From positions 118,241,482-118,305,481 of the forward strand of contig CM019831.1 of assembly GCA_009763385.1 (NCBI GenBank): a stretch of 64,000 bases of DNA. The letters are read 5' to 3'. This document shows, one piece after another, positions 1 to 12,529 of the stretch. Every line of letters begins with the position of its first letter. Positions within the stretch are counted from its first letter, which is position 1. The translations under genes and the position numbers were made by a program. Below the pieces are notes generated by a model. It saw nothing but the letters and a program-made list of their open reading frames with translations, was not told the origin of the DNA and ran no database searches. The stretch is from Coix lacryma-jobi var. lacryma-jobi. Taxonomy: Eukaryota; Streptophyta; Magnoliopsida; Poales; Poaceae.

Positions 1-2721
1 TCCTCCATCTGGTACCCATCCGGGATTTTTAGTGAACCAACGACAAGCGTCAGCTCACCATGCTCAGCAAGTATAATTATGGGGATGCAAGGCTCAAAGG
101 CTTGACACGGTTAACTGCGGTTAGCATTTTAAGTTGTTCATATTTTATGTTAAACTTACATTTCTAGATGTAGGATCCCAATAGCCCTTAATAAAGTTGT
201 TGTTCCATCATGACTAAATGAGGTAACCAACCACCAACATACCCCACAATGGACTGCTTAAAAAGGATCCGAGCCGCTCTTATTCGTGAGCACGGCTGAT
301 ATATCAGGTTTACACTCTGCAGAGGTTGTACACTTTCACCTTTGGCCGTGATTCCCATGTGTCGGGGTTTGCAAAGCCCACACTACCTCCTCTATGGAAG
401 TACGGCAGGGTTTCACTACGTAGCCTTTCACTAGCTACACTAACAAGTAGTAGCCGTGAGGTTTCGGCGTCTAGGCGAATGGAGGCCCCCTTCAAGATGG
501 CACACCTGACAGTCGACCAGTACACATCTTGACAGGCAAGGAAGCCATTCTGCAACCTAGTCCCCCCTCTAGCGCCTTTCGGTAACTACTACAAGCTAGA
601 GAAACTCTAGTTATACGACTAAGATCAGAGTCATATGATTCCCAAGGCTGCATGGGATCTCCCGGGAGGCCGCTTTAAAAGATAGTCCCTGGGGAGGGTT
701 ACTAAGCGAAAAGCATGCTCCAGTACCCTATTGTGGTAAAAAGCCACTTTTAACATTGTTCCATAAATCTTTAGTTAAGATTAATAAATTAGCAGTTGTA
801 GCACATAGCAAACTATTCATTTAGCATGCAAGCCCACCCATAGGTTCAAGGTACACAGGTCAAGTGATCTAGTTATATCCTATGGTTCATCATAATTAAG
901 ACACATGCATAATGAATATTAATTGAGCATTTAATAGGTAACAAGGATTCCATAAGTTATACTTGCCTTGGTCACAAGCTTGGTCCTGATACTGCCCTTC
1001 AAACTCTTGCTCCTCGAACACTTCACCGTCTATACGGGAGATTATCACCAATCACAGCATCCAATCAATCATTACATGCAAGAAAAATGTATTTCTATTA
1101 GAACAGTACACCAAGCAATAAAAATAGGTAGATAAACATGTTTAAAGCTATTCTACTCATCGATACGATCACATGAACGTAAAGATCACTCTAATCGGAC
1201 CTAAAATGAGAAAGTTATGAAGAAAACCATTTTCAGGGGCATTTCTGCCTTTATAAAACATTTTCTAAGGGCCTACAGCTAAAACCGAGGACCTATATGC
1301 AATTAAACAAAAAATACAGGGGCTAGCAGGCTTAAAACGTGGCTCTGGACTGCGGGTTCTAATACCAAAGAGCTCGGGGGTTAAACTACAAGAAAACGGG
1401 ACCTAAAACAAATTATTTTGAACTGCATTGGATCGCGGGTTGATTTCTATAAAGTGCGGGGGCTTTTCTGCAAAAGCGGTAGCCACTGCGGGGCTGGTGC
1501 CGACAGGGCGCCACGCGGCTTGGTGGGGTTGGGCGGGTCCACCAACTGGCCGGTGGACCGCGCTCAGGGCTCCGGTCTACAGGTCTATGGACCCAGTGCA
1601 TACCCCTTCGGGGTATGTTCTAATCTTGGACGTCTGTGGCCAGATGGACGGCGCAAGGGGCTCAGGCGGGGTCGTGTCACCGGAGCGGCCGGCCGACGAG
1701 GCAGCGCTCCATGGCCGCGGCTCTGGAGCACGCCGGATGGCGCTTCCGGCCTCGGCTCGTAACACGGAGGACACCAGAAGAGAGCGGGGACGACGATAAG
1801 TCCGGCAGAGGGCTCAGCACCGGCGGGGTGCTCACCACGGCGAGGTCAACGGCGGCGGAGATCTGCAGAGAGAGAGAGAAAACTCCGGTGAGGATGGTTC
1901 TAGGCGGAAACAAGAGAGGGAGGGCACGGGGGTGCTCGGCGTGGACGCGGCGTCACGTGGGGGTGCTCGGCGACGAGTAGCGAAGGTCGGAGAGGCTTGC
2001 TGGCGGCGGCGGCAGTCGAAGCAAACGGGAAGAGCTAGGGGAAAAGCCCGAGGCTTGGCCCTGGCTTTATAGGGCTGGGGAGGGGGCGGTGGCGGCCGGT
2101 GAGTGCTCCACCGAGCCCTGGTGGCGGCATAGTGGCCATTAAAGCCACTACTGTGGCGGTTACAGGAGGGGAGAGGGCGGCGGCGGCGCGCTGCGTTGGC
2201 GGGAGGTAGGGGAAGGGGTGAGGGTCACTGATGGGTGAGGCCGGCTGGTAGGCGGGGCGGGCGCGGCTAGCAGGTGGGCCGGCTCGTCCGCAGGAGCGGG
2301 CGCGCGTGAGCGCGGGTGCGAACGCGAGCTGGGCCGCGGCGCTAGGCCGGCGCGTGTGGGGAGGAGGAGAGGAGGGGCGCGGGCGTGGGCCAAGCGGGGC
2401 CGGTGCAAGCGCGGGAGAGGGGAGGGGAAGGGAGAGAGAGCGGGCCGGGCTGCTTCGCTGGTTGGGCCAAAAGGGGTGAGGGGAGGGAAAAGAAAAAGAA
2501 AAACCTTTTCTTTATTTCTGATTTGAAAACTTGTTCAATCTCTATTCCTACACTCAAACAAAATATTATGCACCAGCATGAATGCAACAAAAATGTTTCT
2601 AAGCCCAAACTTGTTTTAATAATTCTCCAAAAATTATTAATTGGCCTATATATTTCATGGAAATTAAATAAATAAAGTCAAATTAACCTCTATTTTCCAA
2701 AAGTGATTTTTAGGGTGTGAG
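1..2721 (-). repeat. Ty3/gypsy (Tekay-type chromovirus-like) LTR region
   Basis: Read on the minus strand this has the layout of a long grass Tekay-type LTR. It starts with CACACCCTAAAAATC at about 2721, passes an AT-rich stretch and a GC-rich pyrimidine stretch, reaches a TATA box, and continues into leader-like sequence. Near 280-340 it has the CTCTGCAGAGTGTAAA block typical of these LTRs. No gag or pol reading frame is present, and the left end lies outside the window. The LTR does not start with a clear TG, so the exact terminus is uncertain. Family assignment rests on recall of motif style, not on a search. Confidence 0.45.
2065..2071 (-). promoter_or_regulatory. LTR TATA box (minus strand)
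   Basis: TATAAAG on the minus strand lies in a GC-rich context and is followed by a CT-rich leader, as expected for an LTR promoter reading leftwards. Confidence 0.4.
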
Positions 2722-4394
2722 CCTTGATTGCCTTGTTTGAAACCTCATCACCCTGACTACCCAGCTTCGCGCTCGCACTTATATATATTGCCTACCTGCT
2801 TGCTTGCATTACTTCCATCATTATTACATATATGCCTTGTTATGTGATGTGATGGTTGGTTGGTGATGTGGTTGGTGGATCGGGGTTGGCCGTGGGCCTT
2901 CCCCGTGAGATAGATGGCAGGTTAGCGCGACGAGAGCGTTGAATCTCATGTGGGTGGTTGTGTTGAGGAGCTCTGGAGATATTTCTTGTCTTGACCCATT
3001 TTTCTTGGAGATATCGGCCGGAGTGAGGATTTATTTCGGGGGTGCACAGGTGTGCAGGAGTGCCCCGAATCTGGTTTGTATTTTTATGATGGATATGTTG
3101 AGGCAGATGTTGTGTGGATGGCTACCCATGCGAGGTAGGCCATGTGTTTGGTGGAAGGTGCTTGCTCTGGCCACTAAGGAACCGTCGTGGGCTGATGCCT
3201 GGAACATGGGACTATGTCAAACGTGCACGCTATAGGCCCTGAATGAGGCGGGGCCCATTCTGTTGAGTTAGTGCGGACTAAGCCAGTTCTGTGGGAGAGA
3301 AGGTGCACGGGATTTGGCCCTGGGAGCACAGTGAGAAGGATGCCGATGGGTTGTTCCGGCTACCCTAATCACGATCCCAAGCATATGCGTCGTGTCGTAT
3401 GCTACTCCACTTGGGGGCAGTCTGGTGAGGAATGTGCTATTTCTTGAGCGGTGTTTGCCTAGACGTGTGTACAGCGTCGATGATGGTGATCCTGTTGGGT
3501 ACAGGTGTACACACTCTGTAGAGTTAAAACTATACGTTTTGCCATGATCTCGGTCATGATCATTCCTGTGGACTGTTTCATCCTACTAGTCTTCTCTTGT
3601 GCTTCTTATCTCCCCCGAAGATAGGTCCGGCTTGAGGCCGATGAGACGAGGGGCGTGCGGAGGCTGCCTCGTCGCCTAGACTGAGAGACTGAGGGTGATG
3701 TGAGGGACGATGAGTGTTGAGATGTGTGGATGGGTGGTGATACTTGTCGTTGAGATGTGAGAATGAGATGTGGTTTGGGTTTGAGAAGTTATATTATTAT
3801 TATATTTATTGCTATTCTGCATGCGCTAGGATGCAACCCACAACTAAAATGTTAGGATCGCCAGATCCCTTTTATTTTCTGTTTCCACTAAAGCTCATTG
3901 GTGCTGACCATGGCCTGCACACATCTGGCGGTGTGCAGATTTCTTGACTTGCAGTGTTGTTGAGATTAGTAGTTGGTTTGCGGTCTACTCTCAAGGATGC
4001 CTGTGGATTGGAAGATCACCAAGCTTCGATGCGACGAGTAGAGCCTCGGTGTTTTGTTTGACTCTAGCCTAGAGCTTGTAATTAGATCCTAGTAATTGGC
4101 TTAGTTCTTGTACTCTGATGTGTTGTATGACTTGTAATCAGCTGAAAAGTGGATGCGCGTGATAGCCGAGTTATCCTGGGACTATCACAGAGGGGCAAGA
4201 GAGTTAGAATTTCTGTTTTGGAAATCCCAGCTCGCTTCACAAAGGAAGCCTGAACGCTTAGGCTGGGACACTAGCCTTGTGCCCCCGAGAGCCTAGATCA
4301 ATGGCAACAAGAATTGGTGGGCTTGCGGGCTTGCATGGTTGTGGATTTACTAGGGGAGGCAGGGCTTGGGGGCAGCATGTGGCTCAGGGGTGGC
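2270..4394. repeat. 2.1-kb direct repeat, copy 1
   Basis: This segment recurs almost unchanged at 26475-28626 in the same orientation, with scattered single-base differences and a roughly 30-bp insertion in the second copy near 26747. Its left 450 bp is the start of the minus-strand LTR. Its right part reads like the 3' half of a plus-strand Tekay-type LTR, with a CACACTCTGTAGAG block near 3510 and an ATCACAGAGG end near 4186. This suggests one LTR inserted into another before the segment was duplicated. Short open frames inside it are not recognisable proteins. Copy 1 is cut at GGTGGC by the outer CACTA element. Confidence 0.75.
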
Positions 4395-4630
4395 CACTAG
4401 TACACAGAGGGCTTTTATTCCACGTTGGAAAACCCCTTTACTCTCGGTTTCTGAACCGGGAACAAGAATGCGGGACTAAAGGTCCACCCTTTAGTCCCGG
4501 TTCTTGAGCCAGGACTAAATGGGGACCTTTAGTCCCGGGCCGTAACACGAACCGGGACTAAAGGGCCATCCAGCCGAGCCACGGGGCAGGCACGTTTAGT
4601 CCCGGTTCGTATTATAGACTGGGACTTAAG
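4395..4630. repeat. Left TIR and subterminal TTTAGTCCCGGTT array of outer CACTA
   Basis: Several direct and inverted copies of TTTAGTCCCGGTTCGT follow the CACTA terminus. In En/Spm elements such subterminal repeats bind the element-encoded TNPA-type protein; that role is inferred here. Confidence 0.8.
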
Positions 4631-4900
4631 GTCCCTGCATTTTATTTCTCCATTTCAGCTTATTATTAATGCATATTTCATTTTGTTTTTAATGTAGGTA
4701 TTCGAATACGCGTTCTACGCTAATGATATATGTATACACGTATTTATTTCGAGCATATGTAAATAACATAAGCATAATATGAAACTATATATATTACATG
4801 CATGCAAGGATATACACATATTGTACACAATATATACATTGTCTCTTGAACTATACATGTGTATCTATATATATTGTTTTTCCTTAGTTTGCCGAAAATC

Positions 4901-7337
4901 TTATGTGCCGTCATAGTAGTGGTCTCCACTGGGATTCAAGACTTGGTCATTAATAAATCCTGCTATTGTCTCTTGGACAGATTTGATCTTGTCCGGGAGT
5001 AGAACCCTTTGCCTCAACCATTCAGTCTTCAATTTGATTCAAATTAGAGAAAAAAGTATTAATATACACATAATTAATCATATATACCAACAACTGATTG
5101 AGATAAATTGTGAAACTTACTTTGAGCATCTCTTCAGGAGTTCTATTTGAGTACGACATGAAGAACTCGCAAACGTAGTATCCACATAGATTGTTCCCCG
5201 GCTTCTGCACCAAACACCACTTTACGAGAAAAGAATGCTCTCATTATCTAGTAATTTGAACCATGATTAATAAAGATGTTAGAAAAATACACATAGCAAG
5301 CTACTACTTACTTCAACTGGGACTACATTTAGTGGCGCTTTACAATCGAGACGGTGGCTTTTAACGAATTGTTCCCAAACACTACCCCAAATACACAAAA
5401 TAATCATTCCGGAGTTATGAGAGAGCAGATATATATCTATATACATATATATAGAGAGAGAGAGAGTTGTGGAAGACCAAAATTGGATTACCGTTGGATG
5501 ATGTCTATCATTGTTTGGTACTGTCCCAGGTTTTTTCTCATAGAGTCAAAGATCCTTAAGTGACTCCGAGACATATCGATGGCCATCAAGATCCAGTGAT
5601 TGCTGCATGTTTACACACATAAGAATGCATAACTCATTAACTATAAGGGTCGAGTAAGGAAAAAAAATGTGAACACTGTCGATATGGTTGACGTTAGAAT
5701 TAATAACACTCACTCGCCGCCGTACGGGAAGAGTATCGTTTCCTTGTTTTTTTGTTCAACTAAGAACTTCATGATATTCTCCACCGCTACAGTTTCCCAA
5801 TCACGAGTAAGTGGGTCTTTGAATACGATATATGGATCGATGAAACCAATGGTAGTATCCCTTCTAATTCTGAGGGCCCTCATTAAATATCTGCAATATA
5901 TTAACATATAAAGATATTTACTCTGAGGATAACTATATAGAAAATAATAGAAAGATTATAATCACTTACCGACAATAGCAGCTGAGGACAGATTTGTTGA
6001 GCGAGTCCTGATGGCATAGTTGGTGTAATTCATTGAACTCAATGTGTATAATGTCATTGACACGGAAGTAATGCTCGTTTCTAATTTTGACCTGTATGAA
6101 CTCCTCTTTCCTAGAACACACCTCCAAGTACCACTTGTTTAATAAGTACATTTGCGTGCCCAAGTCTGAATATGCCTCAGGGTTGTAAAGGCTCTTGCCA
6201 TATTGATATTTCTTCCATGTATCAACTAGCGGCGCAGTTTCGATCTGTGCACCGTGGAAGAGTTGCTGAAGGTCAAGACCGGTTTCTTCGAAGAAGTCAA
6301 CAAGTTGAACCAAATCAACATCTCCAGGTATGTCAGCCATGTAGTCTATGTTTGAACCGTATTGGTTACTAATAATTAGGGGGGGACTGATTGTGATTGT
6401 TCTTCGAGTTGCGGAACACCTCTCCCTGCACTCTTTGTCTTCTTGTTCGCCGTCTCATAGGACTTCTGTAGAGAGCGGTCATAGTCCGATGGCAGCGAGG
6501 TCTTACGAGCATCACACAACTTTTTCTGGTGAATCTCCACCCTTTGCCTTAGTTCATTTTGAGGTAGGTACAAGTACGGCTTCTGTGGGTTTTCCCTTAC
6601 TTCTTTTTTCTGTTGCAGTTTTGTAAAAAAATTATTCAAATCTTTTTTAACCGCAGCAGATATTTCCTCCTCGATCTTGTCAACATGCAATTTCTGGGGA
6701 AGAATAGGCTTGCTGGAGGCTTTTGTCTTCTTCTTCGGGGGGGCCGACGGCTTTGTTTGCCGCCTCTTAGTGTCTTGCTTTGGAGGTGGTGGAGGTGGCG
6801 TAGGGGGCACAGGAGTCAATGACCTCGGAGGTGGTGGAGGTGACAGAGGCACAGGCATCGGAGACCTCGGACGAGGTGGAGGTGACGGAAGCACAGGAGG
6901 AGACTGCCTTGGAGACGGCCTTGCTGGCATTGGAGAACGCTTTGGAGACGGTCGTGGTGGCGTTGGAGTCCGCCTTGGAGCACTCTTATGGTCTGGGGAA
7001 CGAATAATTGGACTTAGGTTTCCCGCCGACCTGTGTGAAAATATAAATTAAAGAATGACAATAGAAAGTTAATGAAAATAATGGAAAGAATGTCAATACA
7101 AATTTAGTGAAAAGATTCTTTGTCATCTATACCTTTGGTGAGGGAGAGGAGGAGGCGACGCCCCGGGAATGATGATATAGTGCTTGCACCATAGAATGAA
7201 TGCATGCTCTGCCTCTCCTAGAGTCTTCTCCCCATCACCTCCAGGAATTGGAAGAGCCAGATCGCTAAATCCTTTGCATACCCTATCCACTAAGACGTTA
7301 GCATATCCAAGTTGTATTGTTTGCCCATGGATTCTTG
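4901..7337 (-). pseudogene. Outer CACTA gene 2, 3' part: Pro-rich region and Ulp1/C48-like protease domain
   Basis: This is the downstream half of the gene whose upstream half lies at 17947-19496. Minus-strand exons read by eye are 7337-7133, 7030-5970, 5890-5714, 5602-5492, 5381-5312, 5204-5121 and 5026-4901 (stop TAA). All introns have GT-AG ends and phases that join in frame. The second exon encodes a Pro/Ser/Arg-rich stretch followed by a Lys-rich basic segment. The later exons form a Ulp1-like cysteine protease domain: His in NHWILMAID, Asp in RIFDSMR, and Cys in NNLCGYYVCEFF. The triad is therefore intact on paper. One frameshift is visible, in a run of seven G on the plus strand at 6379-6385. 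The exon broken at 7337 continues at 17950 once the inner element is removed. Confidence 0.75.
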
Positions 7338-7632
7338 CACTACTACAAAAACGATTAAGCAAGACACCCTCTTTGGGGGATCCATGGCGGGCGGCCACAT
7401 TGCCCGCCACGGAAATTGGGTGGCCGGCCACCCGGGTGCCCGCCGTGGTAAATAGATTAACCGTGGCGGGCGCCCTTATTCGACCGCCGCGGTTAATCGG
7501 GCTTTACCGCGGCGGGCAGTTAACAAAAGCCCGTCGTGGTTAATCCATTTACCGTAGCGGGCTCTTTAAATCGCCCGCCTCGGATTAACCGTGGCGGGCA
7601 CCTTATGCCGCCCGCCGCGGTTAATTCTGAGC
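7338..7632. repeat. Left TIR and subterminal array of inner CACTA
   Basis: About ten direct and inverted copies of TTAACCGCGGCGGGC and close variants run from the TIR to within a few bases of a TATA box. Confidence 0.85.
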
Positions 7633-7634
7633 TG

Positions 7635-7640
7635 TATAAA
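7635..7640 (+). promoter_or_regulatory. Gene 1 TATA box, inner CACTA
   Basis: TATAAA lies directly after the last subterminal repeat and is followed by a CT-rich leader. The gene 1 start codon is about 130 bp downstream. Confidence 0.6.
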
Positions 7641-7770
7641 ACTGCAGCCACCGCCCCCCTTTCTTCCCCACGGGTCTTCTTCTTCCAACTTGTGGGGGAG
7701 GAGGCTTTTCCCTAGAAATTGCCCAAATTTTTAAATCTAGTGTTTTGCTTTGAATTGGGGGGAAAAGAAG

Positions 7771-10700
7771 ATGCCAAAAGGTACATTAAGGCTCCCTCAT
7801 CCTCTCTCCTTCCTCTCTTTCTTCATAACTTGACTATGCATCTGCTCTAGATCTAGATCTAGATCCATTAATGGAGGTGAGAGAAAGCTTGTGTTTTTTG
7901 ATATAGATCCACATCCTACTCTTGTTGCTCTTTCTTCTATAGCCTCTCTCATCCTCTCTCCTTCCTCTCTTTCCTTGTTGATGAGTTTGTTTAGCCCTGG
8001 GTTCGCAGGTATGCTGGATAGGTCCGAATGGATGTACCGGTTGGATCGAGTGAATGATCTTCGGTACCTGGCTGAAGTGAGGAAGTTTGTTGCTGCTGTG
8101 AGAACTCACCGTGAGAGTCTGAAGCGTACAACAACCATATGCTCATGCTCTCACTGCAAGAACCTGAAAGGTCAAGCTGATGACACGGTTCAATCTCATT
8201 TGATTTGGTATGGTTTTGTCAAGGACTACACGGTCTGGACTCTTCACGGGAAAAAAGCAGATGTGAGTGGCAGTGCATCTGGAGTGAGCTCGTCGACGAT
8301 GGCGACGATAGCAGTAGCAGCAGTGAATCAAGATCCTGTTCGAGCACCCATCGCATCATCGAGAGCTGCACCAGAGGTCAGCGATGATTGTGCTCGTGAT
8401 TACATCACGGTGGAGGATATAATTCAAGACATGGGTGATGACGGGGACGACGGTGTGGATGTCGAGGAGGCTACCGTGTAGGAAGCCGAGGATGTGCGGT
8501 TGTTTGAGGATTTAGTGAACCACATCGATGAGGACGATGTTGTGTTTGGCTGCTCGAAGTGGTTGGAGAATTTTAGAGAAATGAAGAAGGCGTCATGTGA
8601 TCCTCTGTATCAGGACGATGGCAGTTGTCCGAAGGAGTGCACCACGCTCCGCTTCAACCTGTAGATGTTGATGCTGAAGGCTCATCATGGGTGATCTGAC
8701 ACTAGCTTCAATGAGCTGTTAAGTCTCCTTGCTACCACGTACCCAACGCCTAACAACGTGCCCGCCAACACGTATCAGGCGAAGAAGCTTATCCGGCCAG
8801 TGGCAATGAAACTTAGGAAGTTCGATGCCTGCCCTAACCACTGCATCCTATATCGAGGCAAGGAGTACGAGAACTTGACGAGTTGTCCGCACTGCGGCTT
8901 TAGTCGGTACAAGAGGAATGCTGGCTGTCGCGTGGATGCTGACGATGATGAAGCCTTGCTGGGCGGTCCGAAGAGGAAGAAGGGGGCAAAGAAGCCGAGC
9001 AATGCGATGAAGCAGATCTCCGCTTAGCAGGACGATGAAGAAGAGGGTTACACGCATAGGAAAAGTCCTGCACTGTCCGTGTTGTACCTGCCCGTGATCG
9101 ATCGACTGCGTGCACTATTCGGGAACCTAGAGGATGCCAAGCTCATGTCATAGCATGCATCAGCTGACCGCACGAAAGACGATGGCAAAAGCTGCGACAC
9201 CCGTCCGATGGCAACCAGTGGAAGGAGTTCGACAAGGCCTTCCCAGAGTTTGGCAAGGAGCCTAGGAACGTTCGGTTTGCGCTGAGTACCAATGGGATGA
9301 ACCCATTCGGCGAGTTAAGCAGCTCGCACAGCACCTGGCCAGTCGTCCTCACCATCTACAACCTGCCTTCCCATCTATGTCAGAAGCGCAGGTACCTCAT
9401 GTTGACTATGATTATTTTTGGACCGAGGCAGCCCGACAACGATATAGATGTGTTCCTGGAGCCGTTAATGGAGGACATGAAGATACTGTTTGACGTTGGC
9501 GTCACCATGGTGGATGCATCCATCAAGAAGAAGTTCACCCTAAAAGCCATCATCTTTGTCACCATCACCGATTACCCGGGTCTCTTTTCATTGTCGGGGC
9601 AGATCAAAGGCAAGACCGGCTGCGTAGTTTGTATTGATGGCACCTGCTACACTTACCTTCAAAGCTCCAAAAAAGATGGTGTACATGAGGCACAGATGGT
9701 TTCTCGTCAAAAAGCACAAGTACAGGAAAAGTATTATGAATAAGTACTTCGACAATAAAGACAAGTTGCAGCTTGATGAACCGTCACAGGCAAGATGGGG
9801 GACAAAGGTCTATGAGATGGTTAAGGACATGGATCAGGTCGAATTTGGAAAGAAGAAGAAGAAGAAGGAAGAGGTGCCGGCAACGCAGATAAGGAAGCGA
9901 AAGTGGGACAGGATGGAGGAAGGATCGACCAATGTCCCCATCGTTCCTTTCAAGAAGAAGTCAATTTTCTTCAAGTACCTGTCGTACTGGAAAACACTTA
10001 ATACACCACATGCCATTGACTGCATGCACCTTGAGAAGAATGTTTTCGAGAGCATGATCGGTGTTCTCCTGGACATAAAGGGCAAGACGAAGGACGACCT
10101 CAGGTCACGGATGGATCTTGTGAACCAGGGTATCAGGTCAAATCTTCACCCAGGACCGGCACAGAACGGTAAAGTTGAGATCCCGGGTGCGGCCTACAAC
10201 CTGACAAAAGACGAGAGGACGGCTATCTGCAAGTTGATTAGGGGAATCAAGGTGCCGACCGGTTTCTCTTCCAACATCAAGAGCCTGGTTTCCATGAAAG
10301 ACTTGACAATGACTGGCTACAACTCACACGACTGTCACATCATGCTCACGGTGTTCCTTCCAATTGTGATTAGGGCGATCCATCCAGAGTACGTGAAGAT
10401 GGTTATCACTCGGATGTCGTACTTCTTTAACCGCATCACGCAGAAGGTCATTGATGATGCCGAGCTGCCTGCACTGAAGGAGTTCATCGCAGAGACCCTT
10501 TGCCAGCTAGAGATGTGCTTCCCACCGTCTTACTTTGATATCATGCCACACCTGATGATGCACATGGTCGATCAAATCCAGCAACTGGGCCCGTGTACCT
10601 ACACTAGATGTGGACATACGAGCGTTTCATGTCCACCCTCAACAGATACGTCCACAATCGCGCCTACCCGGAGGGCTCAATGATCGAGGCCTACATAACC

Positions 10701-11588
10701 GAGGAGGCCGTGAACTGGTGTATGAGGTACATAAGAGATGGGAGGGCGATTGGGCTGCCTATCCATCAGCAAGAAGGGAGAACCTCGAGGATGGGGTGCT
10801 CGGGCCGGAAAGTACGCACAGATGTTCCATATGAAAAGGTTGAAAAAACTCACTACAGCATCTTGCATCAGTTGGTGAGCATGGAGAAATACGTTGAAAA
10901 GCACCTCGAAGAGATCCGCGCCGCTAATGACGGGCAACACACTGAGGCATGGGTCCAAAACCATCACAAGAGTACTTTCATACAGTGGCTAAAAGAACAA
11001 CACATACCCCTTGAAGGATGCGCCGTTGAAGATACGGAGACAGTTCAGAAGCTTGTGGCAGGCCCGTCAAGCCAGATCACCACGTGGCAAGGTTATGATG
11101 TCATGGGTTACAGGTTTCACACAAAAGAAAAGGACAAGAAAAACGCGGCACAGAATTGCGGTGTTCGATACGAGGGCATCGACATGTCCACGGGTCAAAG
11201 GAGGCAATACTATGGGCAGGTTGAAGAAATCTGGGAACTTGACTATGGACAGAACGTACGCATAACAGCCTTCCGGTGTCAATGGGTGAAACCAAGTGTG
11301 GTTGCAGTGGACAGTTACGGGCTAACCACGGTGGACCTCAAAAGTATCGGCTACAAAGATGATCCGTGGGTAGTAGCAACCGATGTTGCACAAGTAGCCT
11401 ACTATCTCTATCTGGAGGACCCAAGAAGGCACGTGGTTGTGTCAGGAAAGCAGCGGATCATGGGAGCGGATGGGGTCCAAAGTCCCGAACAATACAACAA
11501 CTATGAAGAGTTCCAACTTTTTACCGATCACCCAAAGAAGATCAAGGCTTTCGAGGACCGATTCAACAAGACCAAGATCATGCCCTAG
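7771..11588 (+). pseudogene. Inner CACTA gene 1: TNP2-type transposase, decayed
   Basis: The gene encodes the CACTA transposase. A short first exon (7771-7780) splices over a 228-bp intron (7781-8008) to give the start MPKGMLDRSEWMY. Next come a Transpos_assoc-type zinc domain (CSCSHCKN), a CPNHCILYRG/CPHCG region, the TNP2 core (PRQPDNDIDVFLEPL, AIDCMHLEKNVFESMIG, SHDCHIMLTVFLPIVIRAI) and C-terminal regions like DUF4218 and DUF4216. It ends with TAG at 11586-11588. It is dead as read: in-frame stops at 8479, 8662, 8692, 9025 and 9151, and frameshifts near 9190, 9660 and 10600. Most stops fit CAG or TGG turning into TAG or TGA, as expected from decay of methylated DNA. The frame from 10608 to 11588 is open. 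Confidence 0.85.
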
Positions 11589-11868
11589 GCCCGCCCCGAC
11601 GGTGAGAAGCGTACCGTGAAAGCGCTTGCACTGAAATGATATGTATATGCCAAACATGTATGTAATAAGTAGTGGATCGGACTCCATTCAAGACACATGT
11701 ATGTAATAAGTAGTGGACTTCATTCAAGACACATGTTTTGTTAACTTATTATTAATTGTACTACTAATACCCTAATAATAATCTACTAACAATACCCTTA
11801 ATTTCCCTAATAATAATCTACTAATAATCTAATACTACCCTTAGATAATAACCTAATATACTAATACA
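11589..11868. other. 3' flank of inner gene 1
   Basis: AT-rich non-coding sequence. A block of about 45 bp containing ATGTATGTAATAAGTAGTGGA is tandemly duplicated at 11650-11735. No gene is visible. Confidence 0.5.
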
Positions 11869-11998
11869 TTTACCGCGGCGGGCGTCATAAGCTGCCCGTC
11901 GCGGTTATTACATTTACCGTGGCGGGCGTCATAAGGTGGCCGCCGCGGTAAATATTAACCGCTGCGGGCAGCTTATGATGCCCGCCGCGGTAAATCGG
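11869..11998. repeat. Internal copy of subterminal array, inner CACTA
   Basis: Six copies, in both orientations, of the same TTTACCGCGGCGGGC-type motif as the termini lie in the middle of the element between gene 1 and gene 2. They end only a few bases before a TATA box. This is the second half of the two-promoter arrangement described in the findings. Confidence 0.8.
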
Positions 11999-12002
11999 TC
12001 CT

Positions 12003-12008
12003 ATATAT
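12003..12008 (+). promoter_or_regulatory. Gene 2 TATA box, inner CACTA
   Basis: TATATA follows the internal subterminal array directly and precedes a CT-rich, then GC-rich leader. Confidence 0.55.
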
Positions 12009-12199
12009 ACTGAACGCTCGCCTGCTTCGTCTCCTATCTTCTGCATCTCGGACTCACACACCGAGGTGCTGCCAAATTTCCCCGCCGAGCCGCCGCGTGC
12101 CATCGACGCCGCCATGCACCTCCTCCCTGCCCCCGTCCTCCCTCCCTCCTTCCTCCCCGCCACATTCCTCCCCGCCGCCGTGTTCGTCCCCGTACGCGC

Positions 12200-12444
12200 C
12201 GCCGTGTGGTGCCTCGCCGCTGGAACCCTAGTGGCCGCCGTCCCTGAGAACGACCGCCGTCCGCGACCGCCGTGTGGTGCCTCGCCGCTGGAACCCTAGC
12301 GGCCGTCGTGTGGTGCCTCGCCGCTGGAACCCTAGCGGCCGCCGTCCCTGAGAACGACCGCCGTCCGCGACCGCCGTGTGGTGCCTCGCCGCTGGAACCC
12401 TAGCGGTCGCCGTGTGGTGCCTCCCCGCTGGAACCCTAGCGGCC
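12200..12444 (+). repeat. GC-rich higher-order tandem repeat in gene 2 leader
   Basis: A unit of about 36 bp, containing GTGTGGTGCCTCGCCGCTGG and ending AACCCTAGCGGCC, occurs five times. It alternates with a second unit (CCGTCCCTGAGAACGACCGCC), giving a larger period of about 140 bp. It lies in the presumed 5' leader of gene 2. Confidence 0.7.
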
Positions 12445-12529
12445 ACCGTGAGTTGGCTATCAGTGTTTCGTTGCCTTTGTCTATGGGATTTTTTGAATTG
12501 GGATTTTTTGTTGCCTATGAAGTCAAATT

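Noticed and set aside
1413..1980. Small genes in the GC-rich part of the left LTR
   Set aside because: Several overlapping short frames on both strands have no recognisable product, and the region reads as LTR leader sequence.
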